Source: Acidimicrobiia bacterium (GTDB lineage: Bacteria; Actinomycetota; Acidimicrobiia; Acidimicrobiales; Ilumatobacteraceae). From it: a stretch of DNA of 25,057 nt. The translations under genes and the position numbers were made by a program. Below, piece after piece: positions 1 through 8,066 of this stretch. Numbering within the stretch: the stretch's first letter is position 1; the number at the start of each line of letters is the position of its first letter. The notes under the pieces are model-generated. The model searched no databases and was not told the origin of the DNA. It was given only the letters and a program-made list of their open reading frames with translations. The DNA lies in contig JACCUL010000013.1 in the NCBI GenBank assembly GCA_013811855.1, positions 1 to 25,057 on the forward strand, read 5' to 3'.

Positions 1-2
1 CC

Positions 3-671
3 CTGGTCCTGCTCGTCGCCGTCGTCCTCGGCGCCGCCGCGGCCGTGGGACGACAGGGGTTCGACGCCATGGTGCAGTCGCACGAGCCGGCGTCCGCGTT
101 CGGCCGGACGTTCGCCGGTTCGGAGACGTGGTTCCAACTGGCGTGGGTCGGCGGGGCGTTGATCGCCACGGCCAGCAGCTTGAACATCCGCCTCGCCATG
201 GCGGCGCTCGCCGTCGCCCTGATCCCGGCCGCCTGGCTCTACGAGCGGGCCATCCGGGTCGCCGCGCGCGAGACCACCGCGGCCACCAACGCCCCGACCG
301 AGCCGCTCGTCGCCGCTCGGAACCGGGTCCGCCTCGCCGTGCACTGGCTGGCGCTCGGCCAGCCCGGTCCGGCCGTGGTCGAGCTGCAAGGGGCGATCGA
401 CCTGGCCCGGCTGGCCGGTCGGGACCCGGATCCGGCGGTCGCGGCACGCGTCGAGCGGTTGCGACAGGCCGCGCTCACGCGTCAGCCGTTCGAAGTCGGC
501 GCCCTGGCGGGGTTGATCGCCGAGGTCACCACCCTGTCAGCGCCCCGACCGGACGAGGCCACTCCGACTCACCCACCGTCCGGGACCACGGTCGAGCCGG
601 TGACCGACCAACCGGACGAGCCGTTGGCCAACGTCAGGTCGACGACCGACCAGTTGCGCTCCGAGCGATAG
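3..671 (+). CDS. MFS-like transporter, C-terminal part (5' end outside window)
   Basis: The reading frame is open from the left edge to a TAG-type stop at 669-671, so only the last ~222 residues are visible. It begins inside a hydrophobic helix rich in L, V and A, followed by a loop and two more hydrophobic segments (around the residues LAWVGGALIATAS and LAMAALAVALIPAAWLY). The loop reads like the 'GR-F--ETWFQLAWV-GA' region before the last helix pair of actinobacterial major facilitator proteins, as I remember that family. After the last helix there is an unusual ~130-residue soluble tail with helical, Ala/Arg/Leu-rich sequence and a Pro/Thr-rich end. Substrate cannot be told. The GTG at 45 could be mistaken for a start but the frame continues upstream. 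The 3' end overlaps the convergent lipoprotein gene by ~100 bases. MFS membership is an inference from a short stretch; another polytopic membrane protein is possible. Confidence 0.6.
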   Translation: MVLLVAVVLGAAAAVGRQGFDAMVQSHEPASAFGRTFAGSETWFQLAWVGGALIATASSLNIRLAMAALAVALIPAAWLYERAIRVAARETTAATNAPTEPLVAARNRVRLAVHWLALGQPGPAVVELQGAIDLARLAGRDPDPAVAARVERLRQAALTRQPFEVGALAGLIAEVTTLSAPRPDEATPTHPPSGTTVEPVTDQPDEPLANVRSTTDQLRSER

Positions 672-1066
672 ATCTCGATGCGCATCTCGATCGGGTCGCC
701 GGCTTCGGGCAGCTCGCCGACGACGAGCAGCAGTCCCTCCGCCCGGACCGGGAGCCCGTCCTCCTCGGTCAACACGGCCTCGTCGCGCTCGTCGGCGAAG
801 CGCAGGTCGACCTCGTCGTGCAGCTCCTCGGCCACCTCGGCCTGCACGTCGGCCGGGATCTCGCCACGGGCGGCCGGGGCGACATAGACGACGGGCAGGA
901 CGTCGGGATCCTCCGGCGCCGGCTGATCGTCGACGACGTCGCGCACCGTGGCGACATAGACCTGGGCGTCGCGGGACACCGGCGCGGTCTCGTCGTCGCG
1001 GCACCCGGCGACGAGGGCGGCGACACTCACCACGGTGAGCACGGCGAGCAGCCTCACCCGAGTCAC
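569..1066 (-). CDS. Putative lipoprotein of unknown function
   Basis: A 165-residue protein. The start chosen is GTG at 1066, because it places a classic lipoprotein signal at the N-terminus: a short basic start, a hydrophobic stretch and the lipobox V19-A20-G21-C22, followed by an acidic Asp/Glu patch. A longer reading to 1162 would put an uninformative 32-residue stretch before the signal and is rejected. The mature part is acidic, alternates beta-like and helical stretches, and shows no family I recognise. It is the last gene of the eno-ftsB run, 41 bases after ftsB, so it is probably co-transcribed. Its position matches where mycobacteria carry other small proteins after ftsB, but I see no similarity to those. 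It would sit on the outer face of the membrane after lipidation. Its 3' end overlaps the opposing transporter gene. Confidence 0.75.
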   Translation of the reverse strand: MTRVRLLAVLTVVSVAALVAGCRDDETAPVSRDAQVYVATVRDVVDDQPAPEDPDVLPVVYVAPAARGEIPADVQAEVAEELHDEVDLRFADERDEAVLTEEDGLPVRAEGLLLVVGELPEAGDPIEMRIEIYRSERNWSVVDLTLANGSSGWSVTGSTVVPDGG

Positions 1067-1107
1067 GCTAGGGCACCGGTCCGGGGACCGGAGTGCGGGA
1101 TTGAACG

Positions 1108-1584
1108 TCAGGATCCCTCGGTCTGCAGCTCCATGAGCTCGCGCACGACCGAGTACGGCCAACCCTTCGGCAGGGGCGGCAGGTCGGGCAGGGCCGACAT
1201 CGTGTCGCGATCCTGGCGGGGCCCGATGAAGCCGAGCTCCTCACGGGCGGCCTCCGTGGCGCCGGCCGGCGTCTGCAGGCGATCGACCTCCCGGCCCAGC
1301 TCGGCGTTCGTCGTCTGCAGCACGTGCAGCTGCTCGTCGAGTCGTCGTTGGGCCACATCCTGCTCGAACCAGGTGCGCACGGGCAGGCCGAACAGGGCGG
1401 CGCCGATCGAGCCGGCGACGACCAGCGCGACGACACCGAAGATCAGCGCCGTGCGCCGGCGCGGCGCGATGCGCTGCTCCCTGGCGACCGGCCGGGTCAG
1501 GTCACCGAGGCGGGAGCGGCCGGCGTCCGAGGCGCGGCGACCCGGCGCCTTGTTGATCCTCGTCGTCTTCCTGGCGTCCGCCAC
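1108..1584 (-). CDS. ftsB: Septum formation initiator, FtsB/DivIC family
   Basis: A 158-residue single-pass membrane protein of the cell-division FtsB/DivIC family, which joins FtsL and FtsQ at the septum. Visible layout: a basic cytoplasmic N-terminus of about 45 residues, one transmembrane helix (TALIFGVVALVVAGSIGAAL), then a heptad-like coiled coil (EQDVAQRRLDEQLHVLQTTN and onward), and the family's terminal 'AREELGFIGP' element that resembles the 'AREKLGYV-PGE' seen in relatives. A short Pro-rich tail follows. Start is GTG at 1584. It lies 47 bases downstream of enolase, the conserved eno-ftsB pairing of actinobacteria, which strongly supports the call. Gene symbol is used in the actinobacterial sense; DivIC would be an equivalent name. 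Confidence 0.88.
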   Translation of the reverse strand: MADARKTTRINKAPGRRASDAGRSRLGDLTRPVAREQRIAPRRRTALIFGVVALVVAGSIGAALFGLPVRTWFEQDVAQRRLDEQLHVLQTTNAELGREVDRLQTPAGATEAAREELGFIGPRQDRDTMSALPDLPPLPKGWPYSVVRELMELQTEGS

Positions 1585-1631
1585 CGCACCAGTGAAGCAG
1601 GGCGGGTGGGTTGCGCCGTGTCATCCCGGCG

Positions 1632-2912
<1,281 letters not shown>

Positions 2913-2917
2913 AGCTG

Positions 2918-3325
2918 CTACAGCGTCTGGCGGGTCGGATCGTCGTACGCCTCGAGGCGCGCGGCGCGGGCCAGCGCGACGACGCAGAGGACGGCCGTGG
3001 CGATCTCGGCCGCCAGCGCGATCACCGCTTCGGGCGACGGTTCCCAGCCGAACTCCTGGAAGTCCAGGAACCCGTTGTCCGTGCGGCTGAGGGCGAAGGC
3101 CACCAACGTGGCGTCGGCGATGCCGAGCGACAGCAGCAACGAGAGCCGGGTCGGCCAGACGACGACGAGGACGGCCGCAACCGCCGAGGCGATGGCGTTG
3201 AGCAGGAAGCTGGGACCGATCTTGTCGATGTCCTGGTAGCCGTCGTTCCACAGCTTGAAGTGGACGATGCCGCCGACGAGCGTGGCGATCGCGATCAGCA
3301 CGCGGAGGGGGTCGAAGCGCCTCAT
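2918..3325 (-). CDS. Small four-helix integral membrane protein, unknown function
   Basis: 135 residues with about four hydrophobic helices: near residues 7-25 (LRVLIAIATLVGGIVHFKLW), 38-56 (FLLNAIASAVAAVLVVVW), 60-80 (LSLLLSLGIADATLVAFAL) and 100-122 (EAVIALAAEIATAVLCVVAL). The first helix ends in 'HFKLW', and histidine-bearing first helices of this kind occur in small DoxX-like or DUF-type membrane proteins, but I cannot assign a family. Start ATG at 3325 overlaps the cupredoxin stop by four bases (ATGA), and its stop lies 5 bases before the enolase ATG. Tight coupling to a cupredoxin suggests the two may work together at the membrane, for example in copper or redox handling; this is inference only. 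Confidence 0.8.
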   Translation of the reverse strand: MRRFDPLRVLIAIATLVGGIVHFKLWNDGYQDIDKIGPSFLLNAIASAVAAVLVVVWPTRLSLLLSLGIADATLVAFALSRTDNGFLDFQEFGWEPSPEAVIALAAEIATAVLCVVALARAARLEAYDDPTRQTL

Positions 3326-3741
3326 CCTCCGACCTCGATCGTGCCGCTCATGTTGGTGTGGATGCCGCAGATGTAGGCGTACGTCCCTGCGGTGTCGAAC
3401 GTGAAGTCGAAGGTGTCACCGTTGCGGAGGTCGGGCGACGACACCGACTGGTCGTCGCTGCGGATGTTGTGCGTGGCGCGGTCGTTGTTCGTCCACGTCA
3501 CCGTGTCGCCGACGCCGATCTCGAGGAGCTCGGGATCGAACGCGAACCCTGCGATGACGACCGGCGTCCCATCGGCGCCCTGCGCGCCGTCCGGCCCGCT
3601 CCCCGACGGTTGGTTGCCGGTCGGTCCTCCGCCACCGTCGTCGTCGGACGTGGCCGCGGCGCCGATGGCGAACGCGCTACAGGCCAACGTGACGACGCCG
3701 GCCAGCGCCGCCAGGATGCGCCCCGATCCGGTGGCCTCCAT
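3322..3741 (-). CDS. Exported cupredoxin (plastocyanin/amicyanin-like blue copper protein)
   Basis: 139 residues. An N-terminal hydrophobic segment (residues ~9-30) acts as signal peptide or membrane anchor. A low-complexity Gly/Asp/Ser linker (32-58) is followed by an ~80-residue cupredoxin domain. The type-1 copper ligands are visible: H91 in 'ATHNI', then C125, H128 and M131 in the spaced motif C-x2-H-x2-M of 'YICGIHTNM'. The short C-x2-H-x2-M loop is that of amicyanin/pseudoazurin-type electron carriers. The 'IGVGDTVTWTNND' strand is also typical. It would carry single electrons outside the membrane; the partner is unknown. It follows a hairpin at 3766-3817 and overlaps the next gene by ATGA. 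Cys21 sits in 'VTLAC', a poor lipobox, so a lipoprotein is possible but not favoured. Confidence 0.9.
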   Translation of the reverse strand: MEATGSGRILAALAGVVTLACSAFAIGAAATSDDDGGGGPTGNQPSGSGPDGAQGADGTPVVIAGFAFDPELLEIGVGDTVTWTNNDRATHNIRSDDQSVSSPDLRNGDTFDFTFDTAGTYAYICGIHTNMSGTIEVGG

Positions 3742-3765
3742 TGCTGCTCCTTCCCGTTGCTCTCA

Positions 3766-3817
3766 GGTTCTGATGCGCGGAACCCGGCGATTCTCGCGGG
3801 TTCGAGGAATCAGAACC
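3766..3817 (-). terminator. Nested hairpin, likely terminator after DUF4032 gene
   Basis: Outer stem of 9 perfect pairs (3766-3774 GGTTCTGAT with 3809-3817 ATCAGAACC). A symmetrical 5+5 base internal loop separates it from an inner stem of 7 pairs (3780-3786 GAACCCG with 3797-3803 CGGGTTC) closed by a 10-base loop. It fills most of the 87 bases between the DUF4032 stop and the cupredoxin start on the minus strand. There is no clear U-tract. Termination is the simplest reading; an mRNA-processing or attenuation element for the cupredoxin-eno operon is the alternative. Confidence 0.6.
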
Positions 3818-3828
3818 GTCATGCTCGC

Positions 3829-5088
3829 CTATGGTCCGGTGAGATCGCCGAGGAAGAGCTCGCCGGTGGGGGGGTCGAGGGCGAGGGCCTCGTTCGGGGC
3901 GGGGTCGAGGATGTCGCGCACGTACGACTCGACCGCTTCCTCCAACGGCACGTCGCGGTGCTGCTGCTCGCACAGGAACCAGCGGTGCTCGAGGAGCTGG
4001 TGGTAGATCTCCGCCGCCTGCAGCTTGCCGATGAGGGCCGGCGGGATGGCCCCGATGATCGGCTCGAAGCGTTGGTCGAGCCAGCGCACGGCGGTGATGT
4101 TCTCCGGCGGCTGGGCGCCCGTGCGCGCATGGAGCTCGGTGCCGAAGCGGCGGATGTCGTCGAGCAGCCGCCGGGCCTGGTTCTCGCCGGTCCACAGCCC
4201 GGTCAGCGACATCAGCCGCTCTTGGTGGTAGCCGCTCTCGACGACGCGCGGCGCGAAGCGCATCCGCTCGCCCTCCTCGTCGGCGATCACCTCGACCTCC
4301 TCGATGTCGAAGCCGAGCTTGTGCAGGCGCCGCAGACGATCCTCGACCCGCCACAGTTCGGAGCGACTGAACTCCTCGATCTCCGTCAACTCCTCCCACA
4401 GCTCCGCGTAGCGGCCCTCGAGGTCGGCGGCGATCTCCCACGGGTCGATGTCCTCCACCAGGCGCCCACCCATCTGCAGGTCGAGCAACCCGCCGGCGAG
4501 GTTCTCGGTGGCGATGTCCAGGTCCATGCGGCGCTGGCCGGTGCTCAGCTTCGGGTACCGCTCACTCGTCTCGACGTCGATGATGTACGCCGACAGCGCG
4601 CCGGCGTCGCGGCGGAACAGCGTGTTCGACAGCGAGCAGTCGCCCCAGAAGAAGCCGGCCAAGTGCAGCCGCACGAGCAGGCCGACGAGGGCGTCGAGCA
4701 TCTTCTCGCCGAGGTACGGGATCGTCAGCCCGCGCCCGGACAGCAGGGAGCGGTACGGCAGCGCGTAGTCGAGGTGGCGGGTGACGAGCAGGCCGTCGCG
4801 ATCGCCGGATCGCTCGGTGACGACGGCCACGACGACCACGGTGGGCAGCCGCTCCAGGACGAGCTCCCGCAACAGGCGGTACTCCTTGGCCGCCAGGTGG
4901 TCGGGTAGCTCCTTGACGACGTACGACACGCGCTGGTGGCCATCGCCCAGCTCGGCGAGGCGCACGATGTGGCGGTGCAGGCCGAGCACGCCGTGCATGT
5001 TCGGGAGGTCCCAGTCCTCCAGGTCGTCGGCGAACGGCAGCCCGCCGACGAGCGGGTGGTCGGACGGATCGGTGAGCTGCAGCCTCAT
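3829..5088 (-). CDS. DUF4032 protein with kinase-like (LPS/Kdo-kinase-type) core
   Basis: 419 residues, the typical length of actinobacterial DUF4032 proteins. The N-terminal ~200 residues look like an atypical small-molecule kinase fold. There is a lysine in 'SYVVKELPDHLAAKEYRLL', a catalytic-loop motif W148-G149-D150-C-S-L-S-N155 and a metal-binding motif I-I-D171-V-E, which correspond to the HGD---N and D-G/D-E motifs of kinases. The C-terminal ~200 residues are charged and helical ('EDRLRRLHKLGFDIEEVEV', 'GTELHARTGAQPPENITAV') and form the DUF4032 part. Substrate is unknown. ATG at 5088 overlaps the stop of the MazG gene by ATGA, so the two are coupled. No signal peptide or membrane segment. 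The name rests on my memory of the family; the kinase motifs are seen directly. Confidence 0.88.
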   Translation of the reverse strand: MRLQLTDPSDHPLVGGLPFADDLEDWDLPNMHGVLGLHRHIVRLAELGDGHQRVSYVVKELPDHLAAKEYRLLRELVLERLPTVVVVAVVTERSGDRDGLLVTRHLDYALPYRSLLSGRGLTIPYLGEKMLDALVGLLVRLHLAGFFWGDCSLSNTLFRRDAGALSAYIIDVETSERYPKLSTGQRRMDLDIATENLAGGLLDLQMGGRLVEDIDPWEIAADLEGRYAELWEELTEIEEFSRSELWRVEDRLRRLHKLGFDIEEVEVIADEEGERMRFAPRVVESGYHQERLMSLTGLWTGENQARRLLDDIRRFGTELHARTGAQPPENITAVRWLDQRFEPIIGAIPPALIGKLQAAEIYHQLLEHRWFLCEQQHRDVPLEEAVESYVRDILDPAPNEALALDPPTGELFLGDLTGP

Positions 5089-6554
5089 GGCGCGGCCTCG
5101 CCCCGCTTGACCTCGTCCCACAGCGCGTCCAGCGCGGCCAGCCCCGCCGTCCGCAACTCGATGCCGCGCTCGGCGACCCGAGCCTCGACCCGCTCGAAGC
5201 GGCGGCGGAACTTCGCCGTCGCGGCGCGCAGCGCCAGCTCGGCGTCGACGTCGAGGTGACGGGCCGCGTTGACGACGGTGAACAGCACGTCGCCGACCTC
5301 GTCGGCGACGGCGCCGCCGCCGCCCGTGGCGCGGGCGGCCGTCAGCTCGGCCAGCTCCTCGTCGACCTTGCCCAGCGGACCGGCGACGTCCTCCCAGTCG
5401 AAGCCGACCTTGGCCGCCTTGCGCTGGACGTGCTCGGCGTAGGCCAGCGCCGGCAGCGACGTGGGGACCCCGTCGAACACCGACGTGCGGCCCTTCTCGG
5501 CGCGCTTGATGTCGTCCCAGTTGGCCTTGACCGTCTCGGCGTCGGCGGCGTCGACCCGGTTGCCGCCGGCCGGCGGGAACACGTGCGGATGGCGGCGCAC
5601 GAGCTTGTCGTGCACGACGGCCGTGACGTCGGCCATCGAGAACCGGCCCTCCTGCTCGGCGATCGTGGCGTGGAACTCGATCTGGTACAGGACGTCGCCC
5701 AGCTCCTCGATGAGCGCCTCGTCGGTGGCGGCATCGTCGGGATCGAGCGCGTTGATGGCGTCGACGAGCTCGAACGTCTCCTCGACGAGGTACGGCAGGA
5801 GCGTGCGATGGGTCTGCTCCCGATCCCACGGGCACTGCTCGCGCAACGTGCGGGCCAGCGCGTGGAAGCGCACGTACCCGCCACCGACGGGAGCGCCGAG
5901 CGCCGGCACGTAGACGCACGTCAGGTGGTCGGGCTCGACGGTGCGGTCGAGCTCGCTCCACGTCGTCTCCGTGACCAGCTCGTCGGCGGTCCCCAGTCGC
6001 TGCAGGATGACCACCGGTTCGTCGCCGGTGGCGTCCTCGGCGGCCAGCTTGATGTCCGACAGCACCCACGCGGCGTGGGTGTGGGCGATCAGCAGCGGGC
6101 CGGTCGAGCCGGCGGCCGCGGTGGCGAACTCGTGGCCGTCGACGACGCGGACCCCGGCCTCCACCGGATCGACCCCGAGGCGGGCCCACGCCGCGTCGAG
6201 GAACGACAGCGCCGGCACGACGGTCACGTCGACGCGATCGTCGGCGCGCAGCAGCGCGACCGAGCGCTCCAGGACCAGCGGTGACCCGGGGACGGCGTAC
6301 AGCACCTCGCCGTGCTCGGTGGCTGCGGCGACGAGCTCGTCGGCGATGGCGCGGTAGACGTCGTCGTACGCGTCGGCCGACTCGTACCGCGCGTCGAACG
6401 TCGTCGCCCCCGGCACGAGGTCGGCGCTCGGGTGGCGGCCCGTGCGCAGGAAGCGCACCGGGATGCGCTCGATGGCCGCCAGCGTCTCGCCCGTGACGTG
6501 CTGGCGACCGCCAGGCCCGAGCCCGACGACGACGATGCGGGGACGAGGCGTCAT
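5085..6554 (-). CDS. mazG: Nucleoside triphosphate pyrophosphohydrolase MazG with N-terminal YabN (tetrapyrrole methylase-like) domain
   Basis: 489 residues. The N-terminal ~220 residues are a YabN/SAM-methyltransferase-like domain: 'RIVVVGLGPGGRQHVTGET' at the start and 'YAVPGSPLVLERSVALL' around residue 90. The C-terminal half holds two MazG units. The first has 'CPWDREQTHRTLLPYLVEETFEL' (E-E-x-x-E metal motif) and 'EELGDVLYQIEFHA', and ends in 'KANWDDIKRAEKGR'. The second has 'VDEELAEL' and 'ADEVGDVLFTVVNAARHL'. MazG hydrolyses NTPs to NMP and PPi, cleaning non-canonical nucleotides and modulating stress responses. The YabN fusion is known from Firmicutes and some actinobacteria. Start: ATG at 6554; a GTG at 6557 one codon earlier is equally possible. 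The preceding ATPase fragment ends in a TGA that overlaps this ATG. The 3' end overlaps the DUF4032 start. Confidence 0.95.
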   Translation of the reverse strand: MTPRPRIVVVGLGPGGRQHVTGETLAAIERIPVRFLRTGRHPSADLVPGATTFDARYESADAYDDVYRAIADELVAAATEHGEVLYAVPGSPLVLERSVALLRADDRVDVTVVPALSFLDAAWARLGVDPVEAGVRVVDGHEFATAAAGSTGPLLIAHTHAAWVLSDIKLAAEDATGDEPVVILQRLGTADELVTETTWSELDRTVEPDHLTCVYVPALGAPVGGGYVRFHALARTLREQCPWDREQTHRTLLPYLVEETFELVDAINALDPDDAATDEALIEELGDVLYQIEFHATIAEQEGRFSMADVTAVVHDKLVRRHPHVFPPAGGNRVDAADAETVKANWDDIKRAEKGRTSVFDGVPTSLPALAYAEHVQRKAAKVGFDWEDVAGPLGKVDEELAELTAARATGGGGAVADEVGDVLFTVVNAARHLDVDAELALRAATAKFRRRFERVEARVAERGIELRTAGLAALDALWDEVKRGEAAP

Positions 6555-7087
6555 CACGGCATCCGCCGTCGGAGGAACTCGTCGAAGAGCGGAACCGTGA
6601 ACGCGGTGTCCCCGTAAGCCGGGCTGTAGACCATCCCCTTCGTGATCAGCCCGCTCCGACGTGGCGCCACGGACTCGACCCGCACGCCGAGCTGGGCGGC
6701 GATGTCACCCGAGCGGTGCGGGCCGGGGCCGAGCTCGGCCATCGCCCGCAGGTACCGCCGCTCGGCCGGCGTGAGCCGATCGAAGCGGACGAGGAAGAAG
6801 TTCTCGTCGAGGTGCAGGATCACCTTCGACGCCACGTCGTCGACGACATCGACGTCGACGGGTGAATTGCTCGCCGCGTTCCAGACGTGGTACCCCCACT
6901 CCTGGAGGAAGTAGGGGTAGCCGTGGGCGCGGTCGATGATCGCGTCCAATGCTCCATCGGTGAACTCGACGCCACGGTCACGGGCGGGCACGTAGATGGC
7001 GGCGCGGGCGTCGTCGCGAGCGAGCGGGCCGATCTGGGGGAACTCGAACAGGCCGGTACGGGTTCGCGACCTCGTCCATCTCCTCAA
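6554..7087 (-). pseudogene. C-terminal remnant of an AAA-family ATP-binding protein
   Basis: About 177 codons open to a TGA at 6554-6556. From the residues 'GLFEFPQIGPLARDDARAA' to 'FTVPLFDEFLRRRM' it reads as the lid and winged-helix part of a common actinobacterial ATP-binding protein of ~400 residues: 'GYPYFLQEWGYHVWNAA', 'LTPAERRYLRAMAELGPGPH' and a winged helix 'RSGDIAAQLGVRVESVAP'. The Walker A and B region that should precede it is missing, because only ~55 bases separate this part from the stop of the upstream isomerase gene. The first codon is a doubtful TTG, and the leader residues before LFEF do not look like the family. I infer a deletion remnant rather than a functional gene, though a translated short DNA-binding winged-helix protein cannot be excluded. 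Upstream bases 7085-7142 are strikingly AT-rich for this genome. Confidence 0.72.
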
Positions 7088-7103
7088 CAGAACGTACTTG
7101 AGA

Positions 7104-7130
7104 TTATCGACCTTTGCGCGTCGACGATAA
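7104..7130. repeat. Short inverted repeat in AT-rich junction
   Basis: TTATCG (7104-7109) and CGATAA (7125-7130) are perfect inverted copies around a 15-base spacer. They lie in a ~60-base stretch (7085-7142) of about 50% GC inside ~70% GC DNA, between the isomerase stop and the ATPase remnant. It may be a terminator for the isomerase gene, an operator, or a junction scar left with the ATPase fragment. The sequence alone does not decide. Confidence 0.4.
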
Positions 7131-7142
7131 ACTCTGTCGAAC

Positions 7143-8066
7143 TCACCGGAGCGCGACGACGGCGGCCGCGGCCGGGTCCCAGCGGCCGTAGCGGGGATCG
7201 ACGTCGATGTCGGCCGTCGCCAGGTGACCGAGCCACATCAGCTCGCCGGCGCTGACCGTGTACTGCGCGTTGACGGAGTCGGCGATCTCGTCGTACGGCC
7301 GCACCAGCGCGACGTGCCAGCCGGACGCGGACTGGACGGGATCGGTGAGCCCGCCGGCGCCGACGTCCAGCACGGCGTCCGTGTAGGCCGGGCCGAACTG
7401 CTGGGTCACCAGGCTGAGCGGGACGCACGGCTGGCCGTCAGGGCCGAACAGCACGCCGCCGTTCTGCGCCCCGTCCGGGTCGATCGAGCGGTCGGCGGCA
7501 ACGTCGGCCAGCTCGGCGCCGGCGGCGATCTCGTCCCGCGCCGCCTCGGCCTCGTCCTCGGTCGCCACGACCACCTGGCGCAGGCACAGCAGACCCAGGC
7601 GGCCGGGCTCCTCGACGTAGTCGGCCTCCAACTCCTCGATCGGCGGCGCCGTGAGGCGCGCCCGGGCCGCCGGGGCCACCTGCACGTCGATCACGAAGTC
7701 GATCACGTCGTCGGGGAGCGCCTCCAGTGCCGGGTTGCCGGCGAACTGCTCGACGAGGTCGGCCCGGTCGGCCCCCGTGATCGCCTCGCCCCGCGCCGCG
7801 AGGAAGTCGGTGGACGCGGCGTTCTGGACGAGGAGTCCGAGCACGCCGCGCACCTGGTCGGCGGACACGGTGGCCGTTTCCCCGTCCACCGCCAGACCGG
7901 TCACCTCGGTGTTCTCGGCGAACACCTCGAGCAACCGCTGGAACTCGTCCTGACCGATCTCCCGGCCGTCCACGATCGCCGCGGCATCGTTGCCGGAGAA
8001 CGTCCCGCAACCGGTGAGCGCGACGGCGGCCAGCCCGCCGGCGATCGCCTGCGCCGTCCGCTTCAC
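7143..8066 (-). CDS. Peptidyl-prolyl isomerase lipoprotein (SurA/PpiC type)
   Basis: 307 residues. GTG at 8066 gives a lipoprotein signal: basic start, hydrophobic core and lipobox L17-T18-G19-C20. The following part resembles the SurA N-terminal chaperone region: 'NDAAAIVDGREIGQDEFQRLL' is the typical opening of such proteins. From about residue 175 there is a parvulin-type rotamase domain, with 'LLCLRQVVVATEDEAEAARDEI', 'AAGAELADVAADRSIDPDGA', 'NGGVLFG' and 'ASGWHVALVRPY'. It should help fold exported proteins at the outer face of the membrane. Two cysteines in the rotamase part (LLCLR and QPCVP) could form a disulfide. The start overlaps the mfd stop by GTGA, so translation is coupled; a surA-like gene next to mfd and mazG is common in actinobacteria. 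Rotamase catalytic residues are not clearly all present, so it may act mainly as chaperone. Confidence 0.88.
   Translation of the reverse strand: MKRTAQAIAGGLAAVALTGCGTFSGNDAAAIVDGREIGQDEFQRLLEVFAENTEVTGLAVDGETATVSADQVRGVLGLLVQNAASTDFLAARGEAITGADRADLVEQFAGNPALEALPDDVIDFVIDVQVAPAARARLTAPPIEELEADYVEEPGRLGLLCLRQVVVATEDEAEAARDEIAAGAELADVAADRSIDPDGAQNGGVLFGPDGQPCVPLSLVTQQFGPAYTDAVLDVGAGGLTDPVQSASGWHVALVRPYDEIADSVNAQYTVSAGELMWLGHLATADIDVDPRYGRWDPAAAAVVALR

Noticed and set aside
7040..7142. Second frame with a plausible ATPase-like N-terminus (M-D-E-V-A-N-P-Y-R-P) near the remnant
   Set aside because: It overlaps the clearly homologous LFEF-PQIGPL region in another frame, so the resemblance is chance.
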